DNA of 64,000 bases from Renibacterium sp043789415 (GTDB taxonomy: Bacteria > Actinomycetota > Actinomycetes > Actinomycetales > Micrococcaceae), in assembly GCF_043789415.1 (NCBI RefSeq), contig NZ_JBDLLW010000001.1, positions 1,550,001-1,614,000 on the forward strand. The letters run 5' to 3'. The notes beneath the pieces are model-generated. The model saw nothing but the letters and a program-made list of their open reading frames with translations. It did no database searches and was not told the DNA's origin. Below are positions 1 through 7,579 of the stretch, piece by piece. The position numbers were made by a program, and so were the translations under genes. Within the stretch, counting starts at the first letter, position 1; every line of letters starts with the position of its first letter.

Positions 1-861
1 CCGAGTCGTCCGTTCCTGAACCTGGGACTGTCGAAGAACGTGGATTACACCTACGATCCGTCCAAACCCCTGGGCAGCCACGTGACCTCGATCGTGATCA
101 ACGGGGCACCGATCGATCCCGCGAAGTCCTACCGGATCGGCACCTTCAGCTTCCTGACCACCGGCGGTGACAACTTCCGGATCTTCAAGGACGGGAAGAA
201 TGCCAAGGACAGCGGGCTGGTGGATCGGGATGCCTGGTTCAAGTACCTCTCCACTGAATCGGCCAAAGCGCCGATCGCTCCCGATTTCAGCCGTCGCGGG
301 CTGAGCGTGAGCGATGCCCCCGGCTCGGTGAAGGAGAACGACCAGGTCTCGGTCAAGCTGCAGAAACTCGATCTGACCTCGCTGGGTACCCCGGTGAGCA
401 GCAAGGTCAGCGTTCGCTACGATCCTTCCGGAATCGGTGGCGGCAAGGGCTGGGCGTTGACCACTGCGGTCGTTCCAGCCGACCTGGGCAGCACCTCGGT
501 CTCCGGTGGCGCGGCAACCGTGAGCTTCAAGATGCCGACACAGGTCAACGGCGGACGCCTCACCATCACCACCGATGGCGGAAGCTATGCACGATTGCCG
601 ATCAATATCGGCAAGACCGCGGTTGACCCGGGGACGAACCCCGGGACAAACCCAGGGACCAACCCCGGAACTAAACCGGGCACGAAGCCCGGGACCCAAC
701 CCGGTGCCAACCCGGGTACCGACGGCGGCAACACCGCGGGTGAAGGCGAGTTGCCGAATACCGGCTTCCCGCTGGCGCCCCTGGGACTCGGCGTGCTGGC
801 ATTGCTCAGTGCCGGTGTGGCGCTGACGGTCGCTGCGCGACGCAGGAAAGTCACTAACTAG
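1..861 (+). CDS. Wall-anchored 5'-nucleotidase family protein, C-terminal part (5' truncated)
   Basis: The frame is open from base 1, so the start lies upstream of the window; 286 residues are visible. The first ~85 residues carry the 5'-nucleotidase C-terminal substrate-binding domain, with the typical TFSFLTTGGDNF stretch. The N-terminal metallophosphatase domain must lie outside the window. An Ig-like segment follows, then a Pro/Gly spacer built of NPGT/KPGT repeats (about bases 627-720), and a sorting signal: LPNTG, a hydrophobic segment and a RRRK tail. The family hydrolyses extracellular nucleotides. The sorting signal implies sortase attachment to the cell wall after export. The spacer repeats would let the enzyme reach through the wall. 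Confidence 0.88.
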   Translation, partial: PSRPFLNLGLSKNVDYTYDPSKPLGSHVTSIVINGAPIDPAKSYRIGTFSFLTTGGDNFRIFKDGKNAKDSGLVDRDAWFKYLSTESAKAPIAPDFSRRGLSVSDAPGSVKENDQVSVKLQKLDLTSLGTPVSSKVSVRYDPSGIGGGKGWALTTAVVPADLGSTSVSGGAATVSFKMPTQVNGGRLTITTDGGSYARLPINIGKTAVDPGTNPGTNPGTNPGTKPGTKPGTQPGANPGTDGGNTAGEGELPNTGFPLAPLGLGVLALLSAGVALTVAARRRKVTN

Positions 862-872
862 TAGCCAGTGAA

Positions 873-923
873 AGACGCTGCATCGGTCTCCCGGCTCAGG
901 GAGGCCGGTGCAGCGTCTTGCTT
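873..923. terminator. Strong hairpin between convergent genes
   Basis: Bases 873-892 pair with 899-918 in a continuous 20-bp stem containing a few G-T pairs, with a 6-nt loop, followed by TTGCTTT. It lies between two convergent genes and probably terminates both transcripts. Confidence 0.85.
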
Positions 924-960
924 TAAGCGGCTGCGACGCGATCCGCAAGAGTTGGAGAGC

Positions 961-2808
961 TCAGCGCGGGGTGCGCAGAATATCGCTGGCAATCCGATCG
1001 GCGTCCACTAAAGTCTGATATCCGCTGGGGTACTGAGCTTGCGCTTCGGCTGCGATCGCGGTGCCCCATTGGGTTGAAGAGAGCTGAAGTCCCAGCAGAT
1101 AAAGGTCATCCACCACGGTTCCGGAGGCGTCGAGCAGGCGATAGGGCGGCTCACTGACGTCGAGACCGCTGGTGAGCACGACGTCGCCGTCAGAAGCCAG
1201 CATCGCTTTGGGCCTGGCCAAGCCATCGGCCAGTAAGCGTTGCAAAAGCGGCGATGAGCTCTGGAGCACCCGGTTGGCGGGGGACATCGCCTCCACAAGC
1301 TGCTTAGCTCGCCAAGGGGCTCCCTGCACCCAAGGAGAACGCGCCAGAAATCCTTCTTGATCAACCGAGAACCTGGGGTCCGGGCCGATAAAGCGCACGA
1401 CGCCGGCTCGGGCCAGAGCGGCGAGCTGCTCGATCCGCACAGCAGGAGGACCGCTCGCCAGGCCCTCCACCAGAGGCTCGAACCAGCCCCGCAGCTCGGC
1501 CAGCCAGGAAGCCTCGGTGATTCCGCCATCAAGCACGAATCCCTTGATCAGAGCCCGCCCCTTATTGAGCGCGCCGATCGCCATCTTGACCGGATCTGAC
1601 TCTCCCGCAGCCGAACCTTGCGCGTCCCGCTCCAACTCATTGAGCACTGCCGCATCGAACTCTCGGTGGCTGGCGAAACGACGACCGGCAAAGGGCTTGG
1701 CCAACGATTCCAGAGCGAGCCGCTGGGATACCGGGATGCCGGATTCAAAGGCTTGGCAGGCGAGCTGCCAATCGGGCTGCTGAAGCGCGGTGGCGAGCTC
1801 CTCCGACGTCCCACCCAACAGGGTCGTGTAATAGGCCCAGAGGACGTCCTTGTGCAATGCCGGCCAGAGATCGTGCTCAAAGCCCGGTAGTTGCTGGCTC
1901 TGCTGGGCGAGTTGCTCGGTCAAGAATCTGAGTTCCACCGCGGCAGGATAATAGCTTTTCAGCTCCGCCTTGGCACGGTAGGGGGTGCCTCGCCGGGAAG
2001 CCGCGAGGATCTTCGGCTCCTGACCGCTGGGCCAATATCGCAACGCTCGCCCTGCTCCGTCGCCGGTGGCTTCGAAGCGTCCGCCGCGGCCCTGGGTCCA
2101 CTGCACCAGCAGATCGAAGAAATTCAGTCCCATACCCCGCACCAGGACGTTTTCTCCCGCGGAGACCTGTGACCAGTCCACATCAGCGGGGATCGCGGGC
2201 GGCCAGTAGCCGAGGCCCTCGGAGCGGGCGGCTTCGGCGAACTCACTCTGTTCAGCGCTGAGGTTCGCAGGCAGGTGGCCGAGCGCCAGAACCACGGCGT
2301 CGGCCTCCAGCGCCGACGAATCCGCGTCGGAGAGCCGAATCGAATAGCCGCCTTCAGCGTTCTTTTCAATCGACTCCGCCTCGCTCTGATGCCACTGCAC
2401 GCTCACCTCCGGGGGCAGCGAGTTCAGCAGTCTCTCAAAGGTCCAGCGCAGATAGCGGCCGTAGACCGCTCGTGGCGGAAACTCTTCCCTGCCGAGTTCA
2501 GGGGCGAATCGAGCCCGCCAGTCATTGAAGGTCAGCCCGGTGATCGAGACCGCTTCAACCCCTTGATCGGGCACCACGGTGGGGAAGAAGGACTGCGTGT
2601 TCATCAGGTAGAGCTCAGATTGCTCAGTGCGCCAGACCCGCCCAGGCCCCGCGGGGAAAGGGTCCACCAGGTGGATGGATACCGCGAGAGGCTGCCCCGT
2701 CGACCGCGCGCTGAGCTGCGAGATCAGCCGTTCCAGCACGGAGGTGCCCCGCGGCCCCGCGCCAATAATGGCGACACGGAGAGTCTGCGAAGACGGCGAG
2801 GAGAGCAT
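961..2808 (-). CDS. FAD/NAD(P)-binding oxidoreductase (NAD_binding_9 type)
   Basis: The protein has 615 residues. The N-terminus holds a Rossmann dinucleotide-binding motif, IIGAGPRGTSVLERL (residues ~14-28), followed by HLVDPFPAGPGRVWR, the pattern of the FAD-NAD(P)-binding family PF13454. A second conserved segment, VLVRGMGLNFFDLL (about residue 220), is also typical of these proteins. The substrate is unknown for the family; relatives are soluble actinobacterial flavoproteins. The start is supported by TAAGCT 6 nt before the ATG, which suggests a leaderless mRNA. The gene is divergent from the oligopeptidase gene with only 25 bases between start codons. Confidence 0.82.
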   Translation of the reverse strand: MLSSPSSQTLRVAIIGAGPRGTSVLERLISQLSARSTGQPLAVSIHLVDPFPAGPGRVWRTEQSELYLMNTQSFFPTVVPDQGVEAVSITGLTFNDWRARFAPELGREEFPPRAVYGRYLRWTFERLLNSLPPEVSVQWHQSEAESIEKNAEGGYSIRLSDADSSALEADAVVLALGHLPANLSAEQSEFAEAARSEGLGYWPPAIPADVDWSQVSAGENVLVRGMGLNFFDLLVQWTQGRGGRFEATGDGAGRALRYWPSGQEPKILAASRRGTPYRAKAELKSYYPAAVELRFLTEQLAQQSQQLPGFEHDLWPALHKDVLWAYYTTLLGGTSEELATALQQPDWQLACQAFESGIPVSQRLALESLAKPFAGRRFASHREFDAAVLNELERDAQGSAAGESDPVKMAIGALNKGRALIKGFVLDGGITEASWLAELRGWFEPLVEGLASGPPAVRIEQLAALARAGVVRFIGPDPRFSVDQEGFLARSPWVQGAPWRAKQLVEAMSPANRVLQSSSPLLQRLLADGLARPKAMLASDGDVVLTSGLDVSEPPYRLLDASGTVVDDLYLLGLQLSSTQWGTAIAAEAQAQYPSGYQTLVDADRIASDILRTPR

Positions 2809-2833
2809 GAAATGAGCTTACTAGGATGGTGGT
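2809..2833. promoter_or_regulatory. Back-to-back leaderless promoters
   Basis: The 25-bp gap holds two -10 boxes, one per strand. TAAGCT (2815-2820, minus strand) ends 6 nt before the ATG at 2808. TAGGAT (2822-2827, plus strand) ends 6 nt before the ATG at 2834. Neither start has a usable Shine-Dalgarno sequence, and each -35 region would fall inside the other gene. Confidence 0.6.
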
Positions 2834-4939
2834 ATGACCTCTCACACCACCGTTACGCAGCACGACGACGAAAACCTCTGGTTGGAAGACATCTACGGTG
2901 AGGCTCCACTCGCCTGGGTCCGTGAACGCAATGCATTAACCGAGGAGAAATTGCAAAGTGCCGAGTACGCGGCACTCGAAAACCGGGTACTGGAGGTTCT
3001 GGACTCGAAGGACCGGATCGCTGAGGTGGTGAAACGCGGCGACCACTACTACAACCTCTGGCAGGACGAGGCGAACCCCCGCGGAGTATGGCGGCGGACT
3101 CGCTGGGAATCCTACCTCTCAGATTCTCCTGAGTGGGAGACCGTGCTAGATCTCGACGCCCTGGGAGCAGCGGAGGGCAGCCAGTGGGTTTGGCACGGCA
3201 CCAGCTTCTTGCGACCGGCAAAGGGCGAACCGCACCGCCGCTGCCTGATCAGATTGTCCCCCGATGGAGGGGACGCGCACGTACAGCGCGAGTTCGACGT
3301 CGTCGAGAAGGCTTTTGTCGATCCGGCAGCCGGTGGCTTCGTACTGCCGGTAGCGAAGTCCGATGCCTCCTGGAAGGACGCCGATACCCTGATCGTGTCG
3401 ACGGACTTCGGGCCCGGAACGCTGACCAGTTCGTCCTATCCCAGAACCGCCAGGCTGCTCCGACGTGGCCAGGAACTCAGTGCAGCCGAGCCGTACTTCG
3501 AGGTTCCAACGGAACATATGGTCACTCATGTGTTCCACGATGACACCCCCGGCTTCGAGCGGGACATCGCGCTGGATGTGATTGATTTCTTCTCCCGGCA
3601 GACCTATCTGCGTCGCGGCGAGGCCTGGCAGAGTCTGGAACTCCCCGCCGACGTCAATGTGGAACTGCATCGTCAATGGATGCTCTTGCGGCCGCAGAGC
3701 GACACCGAAGTAGCAGGCACAGCCCTGCTCGGCGGCGCGCTCTACGCGATCGAGCTGGAGGAATTCCTGGCCGGTGCAGGAGGCTTCATCACGGTCTTCA
3801 GCCCAGATGCGCAGACCTCCTTGCAGGGCTGGAGCTGGACCAAGAACTACCTGCTGTTAGAACTGCTACAGGATGTCTCCAGCAAGATCCTGATCTGTGA
3901 TCCCGCAGCGGGTTTCGCGCACCGGGAACTCGATGCTTGTCCGCCTCTGCACGTCGTGGGCATCACTCCGGTGGACGGTGACGACGAGGGGCTTAGCGCG
4001 GAGGGCTTCGCGGGTGACGACTACTGGCTGACGATCACCGGCTTCCTGACGCCGAGCACGCTTTTGCGCGGCTCGGTCACCCCCGGCAGTCCGGCAGCGC
4101 GCCAGCTGAAGGCCTCACCGTCCTTCTTCAACGAGGTAAATTATCGGGTGGAACAGCATTTCGCCTCCTCGCTGGATGGCACCAAGATCCCTTACTTCCA
4201 GGTTTCGCCGCGGAGCCTGGCCTTGGACGGCGATAACCCGGTGCTGCTTTCGGGCTATGGCGGTTTCGAGATCTCTCGCACCCCCGTCTACAGCGGTGTT
4301 GTGGGCCGCGGCTGGCTGGAGCGCGGTGGCAGCTATGTGGTGGCCAATATCCGCGGGGGCGGTGAATACGGACCTGGCTGGCATCTTGCAGCGCTCAAGG
4401 AAAACAGGCACAAAGCCTACGAGGACTTCGCCGCGGTGGCTCAAGACCTGATAGCTCGCAAAGTCACCCGACGGCAGAAACTGGCCTGTCAGGGCGGCAG
4501 CAACGGTGGGCTTCTGGTGGGCAATATGCTCACCCAATACCCGGAGTTGTTCGGCGCGATCTCCTGTGGTGTGCCGCTGCTGGATATGAAGCGCTACACC
4601 AAGCTCAGCGCCGGGTTCTCCTGGATCGCCGAATACGGTGATCCCGACGTCCCTGAGCAGTGGGAGTACATCAAAACCTTCTCGCCCTATCATCTGCTCC
4701 AGGCGGGAGTGGACTACCCGCCGACTTTCATCTGGACGGCGACCTCCGATGACCGGGTGGGGCCGGTGCAAGCTCGGAAGATGGCTGCCCGGATGGAAGC
4801 GATGGGAATCGCCCCGCTCTGGTATCTGGAGTCCTTAGAAGGTGGCCATGCCGGGGCAGCGGACAACGCTGGCCGGGCCCGGCTGGCTACCGCACCGCTG
4901 GAATTCATCTGGCGAGCACTCAACGACGGCGAGCTATGA
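2834..4939 (+). CDS. Prolyl oligopeptidase family serine peptidase (S9)
   Basis: The protein has 701 residues, the usual length for prolyl oligopeptidase. An N-terminal seven-bladed propeller domain (~1-420) is followed by an alpha/beta-hydrolase catalytic domain. The nucleophile is Ser556 in GGSNGGL, the acid is Asp639 or Asp640 in TSDDRVGP, and the base is His672 in EGGHAG. The region NIRGGGEYGPGWH is also characteristic. It should cleave short peptides after proline in the cytoplasm, since no signal peptide is present. The ATG at 2834 follows a TAGGAT box at 6 nt, so translation is probably leaderless. A GNAT gene follows 13 bases downstream. Confidence 0.93.
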   Translation: MTSHTTVTQHDDENLWLEDIYGEAPLAWVRERNALTEEKLQSAEYAALENRVLEVLDSKDRIAEVVKRGDHYYNLWQDEANPRGVWRRTRWESYLSDSPEWETVLDLDALGAAEGSQWVWHGTSFLRPAKGEPHRRCLIRLSPDGGDAHVQREFDVVEKAFVDPAAGGFVLPVAKSDASWKDADTLIVSTDFGPGTLTSSSYPRTARLLRRGQELSAAEPYFEVPTEHMVTHVFHDDTPGFERDIALDVIDFFSRQTYLRRGEAWQSLELPADVNVELHRQWMLLRPQSDTEVAGTALLGGALYAIELEEFLAGAGGFITVFSPDAQTSLQGWSWTKNYLLLELLQDVSSKILICDPAAGFAHRELDACPPLHVVGITPVDGDDEGLSAEGFAGDDYWLTITGFLTPSTLLRGSVTPGSPAARQLKASPSFFNEVNYRVEQHFASSLDGTKIPYFQVSPRSLALDGDNPVLLSGYGGFEISRTPVYSGVVGRGWLERGGSYVVANIRGGGEYGPGWHLAALKENRHKAYEDFAAVAQDLIARKVTRRQKLACQGGSNGGLLVGNMLTQYPELFGAISCGVPLLDMKRYTKLSAGFSWIAEYGDPDVPEQWEYIKTFSPYHLLQAGVDYPPTFIWTATSDDRVGPVQARKMAARMEAMGIAPLWYLESLEGGHAGAADNAGRARLATAPLEFIWRALNDGEL

Positions 4940-4952
4940 CCGGGATGTCCTG

Positions 4953-5429
4953 ATGACCTCTGTGATACAAATGCGTGCCGCGGATATACCCCGGCTCGCT
5001 GAAGTACATGCTCAGGCCTGGAAAGAGACCTACGCTGGCATGCTCTCCGAGGAGTTCTTAGCCGCGGTCACGCCGGAATCCCGACTTCAGATGTGGCAGA
5101 GGGCCACTCCGGAGGGCATGAAGCGACACTGGGTTGCCGAGGACGACGGCATCATCGTCGGATTTGCCGGAGTACAGCCAGCAAAGCCCGGGACCGAAGC
5201 GGCGCGGGAGGAGCTCTGGGGTTTATACCTATTGCAGAGCCATCAAGGGCTCGGTCTTGGCGGTGCACTTTTGCGCGTTGCGCTGGAACAACGCCCGGCG
5301 TCGCTGTGGGTTGCCGAGGAAAACTCTCAAGCAATTGGCTTCTACCAGCATCAAGGTTTCACTTTCGACGGTGGCCGCGAAGTGGTCGAAGACTGGGAGA
5401 ACCTGGTGGAGCTGAGAATGATACGTTAG
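4953..5429 (+). CDS. GNAT family N-acetyltransferase
   Basis: The 158-residue protein begins MTSVIQMRAADIPRLAEVHA, the usual opening of a GNAT domain. The acetyl-CoA loop is seen in SHQGLGLGGALLRVALEQ (about residues 90-107), and the final strand in NSQAIGFYQHQGFTFDGGREV. The frame is open further upstream, but the ATG at 4953 avoids a long overlap with the preceding oligopeptidase gene and matches the family start. The acceptor substrate is not predictable. The short gap to the peptidase gene suggests co-transcription. Confidence 0.87.
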   Translation: MTSVIQMRAADIPRLAEVHAQAWKETYAGMLSEEFLAAVTPESRLQMWQRATPEGMKRHWVAEDDGIIVGFAGVQPAKPGTEAAREELWGLYLLQSHQGLGLGGALLRVALEQRPASLWVAEENSQAIGFYQHQGFTFDGGREVVEDWENLVELRMIR

Positions 5430-5538
5430 CTGCTTCTTTTCCGATCGCGAGCCATGGCCGAAGTCACTTTGCGCAGAAGGCCATATGTTCGGTAGCCTTG
5501 TGAGGCTGGCTCTAGGCTTCTACTGGAGCCAGCACCTT

Positions 5539-5629
5539 GGAGACGTGCCAGAGCGGCCGAATGGGCTTCACTGCTAATGAAGTGTGGGGCAAAACTCCAC
5601 CGGGGGTTCAAATCCCCCCGTCTCCGCCA
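5539..5629 (+). tRNA. tRNA-Ser (GCT)
   Basis: The acceptor arm GGAGACG (5539-5545) pairs with CGTCTCC (5619-5625), with discriminator G and encoded CCA at 5627-5629. The anticodon stem CTTCA/TGAAG encloses loop CTGCTAA, anticodon GCT at 5573-5575. A long variable arm fits a class II serine tRNA. Its 3' end is duplicated at 7096-7118, marking it as an integration site. Confidence 0.96.
5605..5628 (+). repeat. attL-like repeat (tRNA-Ser 3' end)
   Basis: The T-arm and acceptor 3' half of tRNA-Ser recur at 7096-7118 with a single-base indel (six versus five C). A second shared block, CCGGGTTTGTTTTTG, lies at 5662-5676 and at 7117-7131. Confidence 0.75.
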
Positions 5630-5636
5630 GGTTTTG

Positions 5637-5675
5637 AACCCGGTTCATACGAAAGTGTGGGCCGGGTTTGTTTTT
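5637..5675 (+). terminator. Terminator after tRNA-Ser
   Basis: AACCCGG (5637-5643) pairs with CCGGGTT (5662-5668). The inner arms CATAC/GTGTG close a GAAA tetraloop. The run TTTGTTTTT follows. Confidence 0.8.
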
Positions 5676-5686
5676 GGTGAAGACCA

Positions 5687-5725
5687 AGCGTACGGTATTT
5701 GGCGTCTCTCCAAACACCGTACGCT
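5687..5725. other. 16-bp inverted repeat inside the island
   Basis: Bases 5687-5702 (AGCGTACGGTATTTGG) pair with 5710-5725 with one mismatch and a 7-nt loop. No T-run follows, so it is not an ordinary terminator. It could be part of a structured RNA or a protein-binding site. Confidence 0.5.
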
Positions 5726-5965
5726 GTGACCCGCTGGGAACTTCGGTTTCAAAATAACGGGGACCTTCACCACCACGGCATCGTCTAGCCAATCTGCTCT
5801 GAACCCGCTAAGCCCCGACCGGTGCCCTGCTCTCGCTGTGAGCTTCCACCTTGGGTTATGAAAGACGATGAGTAAGCTCTAGATCATAGGTGTTGGCCAC
5901 GCCACATTTTGATGGGCTTGCGTCGACGCAAGATACTACGCATACTGGAAGAGCATAAAGCATTC

Positions 5966-6018
5966 GCCGCATACTATGCGGCAGGTCCTACGGCCACTCT
6001 CGAGAGAGGGTGGCCGTA
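5966..6018 (+). promoter_or_regulatory. Two tandem hairpins in the leader of the DUF3800 gene
   Basis: GCCGCATA/TATGCGGC (5966-5982) is a perfect inverted repeat with a 1-nt centre. Seven bases later, 5989-6001 pairs with 6006-6018 in a 13-bp stem (one G-T pair) closed by GAGA. The second hairpin ends 11 nt before the AGGGGG ribosome site at 6030-6035. The position suggests a cis-regulatory or independent structured RNA. Confidence 0.55.
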
Positions 6019-6040
6019 GTTGTATCGTCAGGGGGTAGTG

Positions 6041-6889
6041 TTGCTAATTTGCTATATCGATGAATCTGGCGACGAACAGCAACTCCGTACAGCGACAGAT
6101 CCACCTCTGTTTGTGATGGCGGGTCTAATCGTGGACCACGAAAATGCAAAAAATTTAATCATGGAATTCTTGCAGCTAAAGAAGCAATACAATCCAATGC
6201 TTGCCAAGGATGACATCCGCCTTTCCGAAATTCTAAAATTTGAAGTAAAAGGTAGTGAATTGCGCAAAGAAATTCGCTCCGGAAACCGAAGAGCGTGGCG
6301 GCGCTCATATGGTTTTCTTGATCGCGTGATAGAGATGCTCGAACGTCACAACGTATCGATCCTGGGTGAGATCTACGTCAAGAATGCAGGCCCTCTAAAC
6401 CCTTGGGTCTACGCTGAGGCAGTCGCCGCGCTCGCGCTGCAGTTTGAAGCTCAGCTTCGAGCCGCCCAAGTACCCGGAGCCATGGTTCTCGATGCGAGTA
6501 CGAAAACCAAGAACGTTCCTAGCGTCAACCGCATCACCACAGAAAGATTCAAGCGGGGTGGGGATCCTTTTCGACATCTTATTGAGTCTCCGGTTTTTGG
6601 GCACAGCGATGCTCATGTGGTACTTCAATTAGCCGACATTATTTCCTCAGCATTCTTGTTCCCTATGGGGTGCGCAGCATTCTGCAACTCACTTATCGAT
6701 AATGTCCACATTGCAGATCAGTACGCTGATATCCGCACGCGTTACGGTCCCAGACTAAGGCTGCTTGAGAACCGATACCAGGACATGACCGGCAAGAAGG
6801 TCGGAGGCGTGAGAGTCCACGATCACATGAATATGCAACCTTCCATCGCGCTATATCAGAAGACTGACTTCATCTTTCGAGAACGTTAG
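6041..6889 (+). CDS. DUF3800 domain protein
   Basis: The protein has 282 residues if translation starts at TTG 6041, 5 nt after the AGGGGG at 6030-6035; the frame also allows TTG 6020 or GTG 6038. It opens with LICYIDESGDE, the hallmark DUF3800 motif with clustered acidic residues. Late in the protein HVVLQLADIISSAF supplies the second conserved Asp. The acidic pattern resembles an RNase H-like metal-binding fold, but the biochemical role of the family is not known to me. These genes are common on phages and islands and several candidate structured RNAs have been named after them. Base composition is more A/T-rich than the neighbours, consistent with horizontal transfer. Confidence 0.82.
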   Translation: MLICYIDESGDEQQLRTATDPPLFVMAGLIVDHENAKNLIMEFLQLKKQYNPMLAKDDIRLSEILKFEVKGSELRKEIRSGNRRAWRRSYGFLDRVIEMLERHNVSILGEIYVKNAGPLNPWVYAEAVAALALQFEAQLRAAQVPGAMVLDASTKTKNVPSVNRITTERFKRGGDPFRHLIESPVFGHSDAHVVLQLADIISSAFLFPMGCAAFCNSLIDNVHIADQYADIRTRYGPRLRLLENRYQDMTGKKVGGVRVHDHMNMQPSIALYQKTDFIFRER

Positions 6890-6890
6890 A

Positions 6891-7006
6891 AGGAAGCATG
6901 CCGAGATCAGGCACCTGAGCATCACGGCACTAGCCGATAAGGTTGAAAAGATCCGCACACAACCCTGACAGACCTCATTGTAAAGAACCTCGGCAACCTC
7001 ACCTAG
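6891..7006 (+). pseudogene. Possible frameshifted coding remnant
   Basis: After the DUF3800 stop, one frame reads EIRHLSITALADKVEKIRTQ before a stop. The adjacent frame then continues LTDLIVKNLGNLT to the TAG at 7004. The joined text looks like an amphipathic helix, but no start or family can be named. The rest of the gap up to 7340 shows only the repeated tRNA end and no other gene. Confidence 0.25.
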
Positions 7007-7095
7007 CGCCTGCTAGACATTTACTTGGCATTTTGATCTCGCTAGTCTAGCTATGCTCTATGAACTGGCCCACAACCGCTCAACCTCCCATTCGA

Positions 7096-7118
7096 GGTTC
7101 AAATCCCCCGTCTCCGCC
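7096..7118 (+). repeat. attR-like partial copy of tRNA-Ser 3' end
   Basis: GGTTCAAATCCCCC followed by GTCTCCGCC repeats the tRNA-Ser T-arm/acceptor sequence. Upstream bases do not form the rest of a tRNA. CCGGGTTTGTTTTTG (7117-7131) repeats the terminator tail seen at 5662-5676. Confidence 0.75.
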
Positions 7119-7340
7119 GGGTTTGTTTTTGTCCGATTATGTGAAGTTTGTGCTGAGGTAAGTGCTGAAACACCACGAAGCTAAGTAGTACGAGGACCTC
7201 AGGATTTTGAGAATTCCGGTCTTTTTGCTTATTCGAAAGCTCTGTTCAGCGGGTATTATCTTGTTCGTTCGAGCACTCATTTGAGTCGTCTACAGCCAGC
7301 TCCTGGTGGTGGACAAGGTAAAGAAAGCTAATTCTCAATC

Positions 7341-7505
7341 TCAGAATGACGCGGGCTTTTGAGGGATGGTTTGCCCAGGGCCAGAAAATTTCTCAAAATA
7401 AGCTTGCAAGGCATGTTTCACCGCCAGGCGAACAATGCCGTATAGCAGAAGAGCGCCGAAGAAAATCGGAACCAGAGAGACTAAGAACCCAGCGATAACA
7501 TCCAT
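7341..7505 (-). CDS. Small single-pass membrane protein
   Basis: The predicted 54-residue protein begins MDVIAGFLVSLVPIFFGALL, one hydrophobic helix, followed by a short basic/amphipathic stretch and a polar tail. GGAGG lies only 1 nt before this ATG, so an upstream GTG at 7523 (60 residues) is also possible. It is divergent from the NlpC/P60-like gene. No family is recognised; similar short single-helix proteins are common in actinobacteria. Confidence 0.5.
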   Translation of the reverse strand: MDVIAGFLVSLVPIFFGALLLYGIVRLAVKHALQAYFEKFSGPGQTIPQKPASF

Positions 7506-7579
7506 GCCTCCACTTTTTGGCACAGCAGGTTCAATGTCAATCCACTAGGTACCTACCAGCCATCGGAAGAAGGCCGCTG

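Larger units (their letters stand above)
5605..7131. mobile_element. Small genomic island at tRNA-Ser with one DUF3800 gene
   Basis: About 1.5 kb lies between the intact tRNA-Ser 3' end and a partial copy of that end. The interior is visibly richer in A and T than the flanks and holds one clear gene (DUF3800), a hairpin-rich leader and a frameshifted coding remnant. No integrase or transposase is present. It is either a degraded island or a cargo unit that needs an integrase in trans. The boundaries are inferred from the duplicated tRNA end. Confidence 0.6.

Noticed and set aside
627..720. Short tandem repeats near the start, considered as CRISPR or satellite DNA
   Set aside because: They encode NPGT/KPGT units in frame within the wall spacer of a surface protein; there are no spacers and no cas genes.
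5605..7131. Integrase or transposase inside the island
   Set aside because: No frame longer than the DUF3800 gene fits; the remnant at 6891-7006 is too short to assign.
7081..7131. Second tRNA-Ser gene
   Set aside because: Only the 3' half of a tRNA is present; upstream bases cannot form the acceptor, D or anticodon arms.
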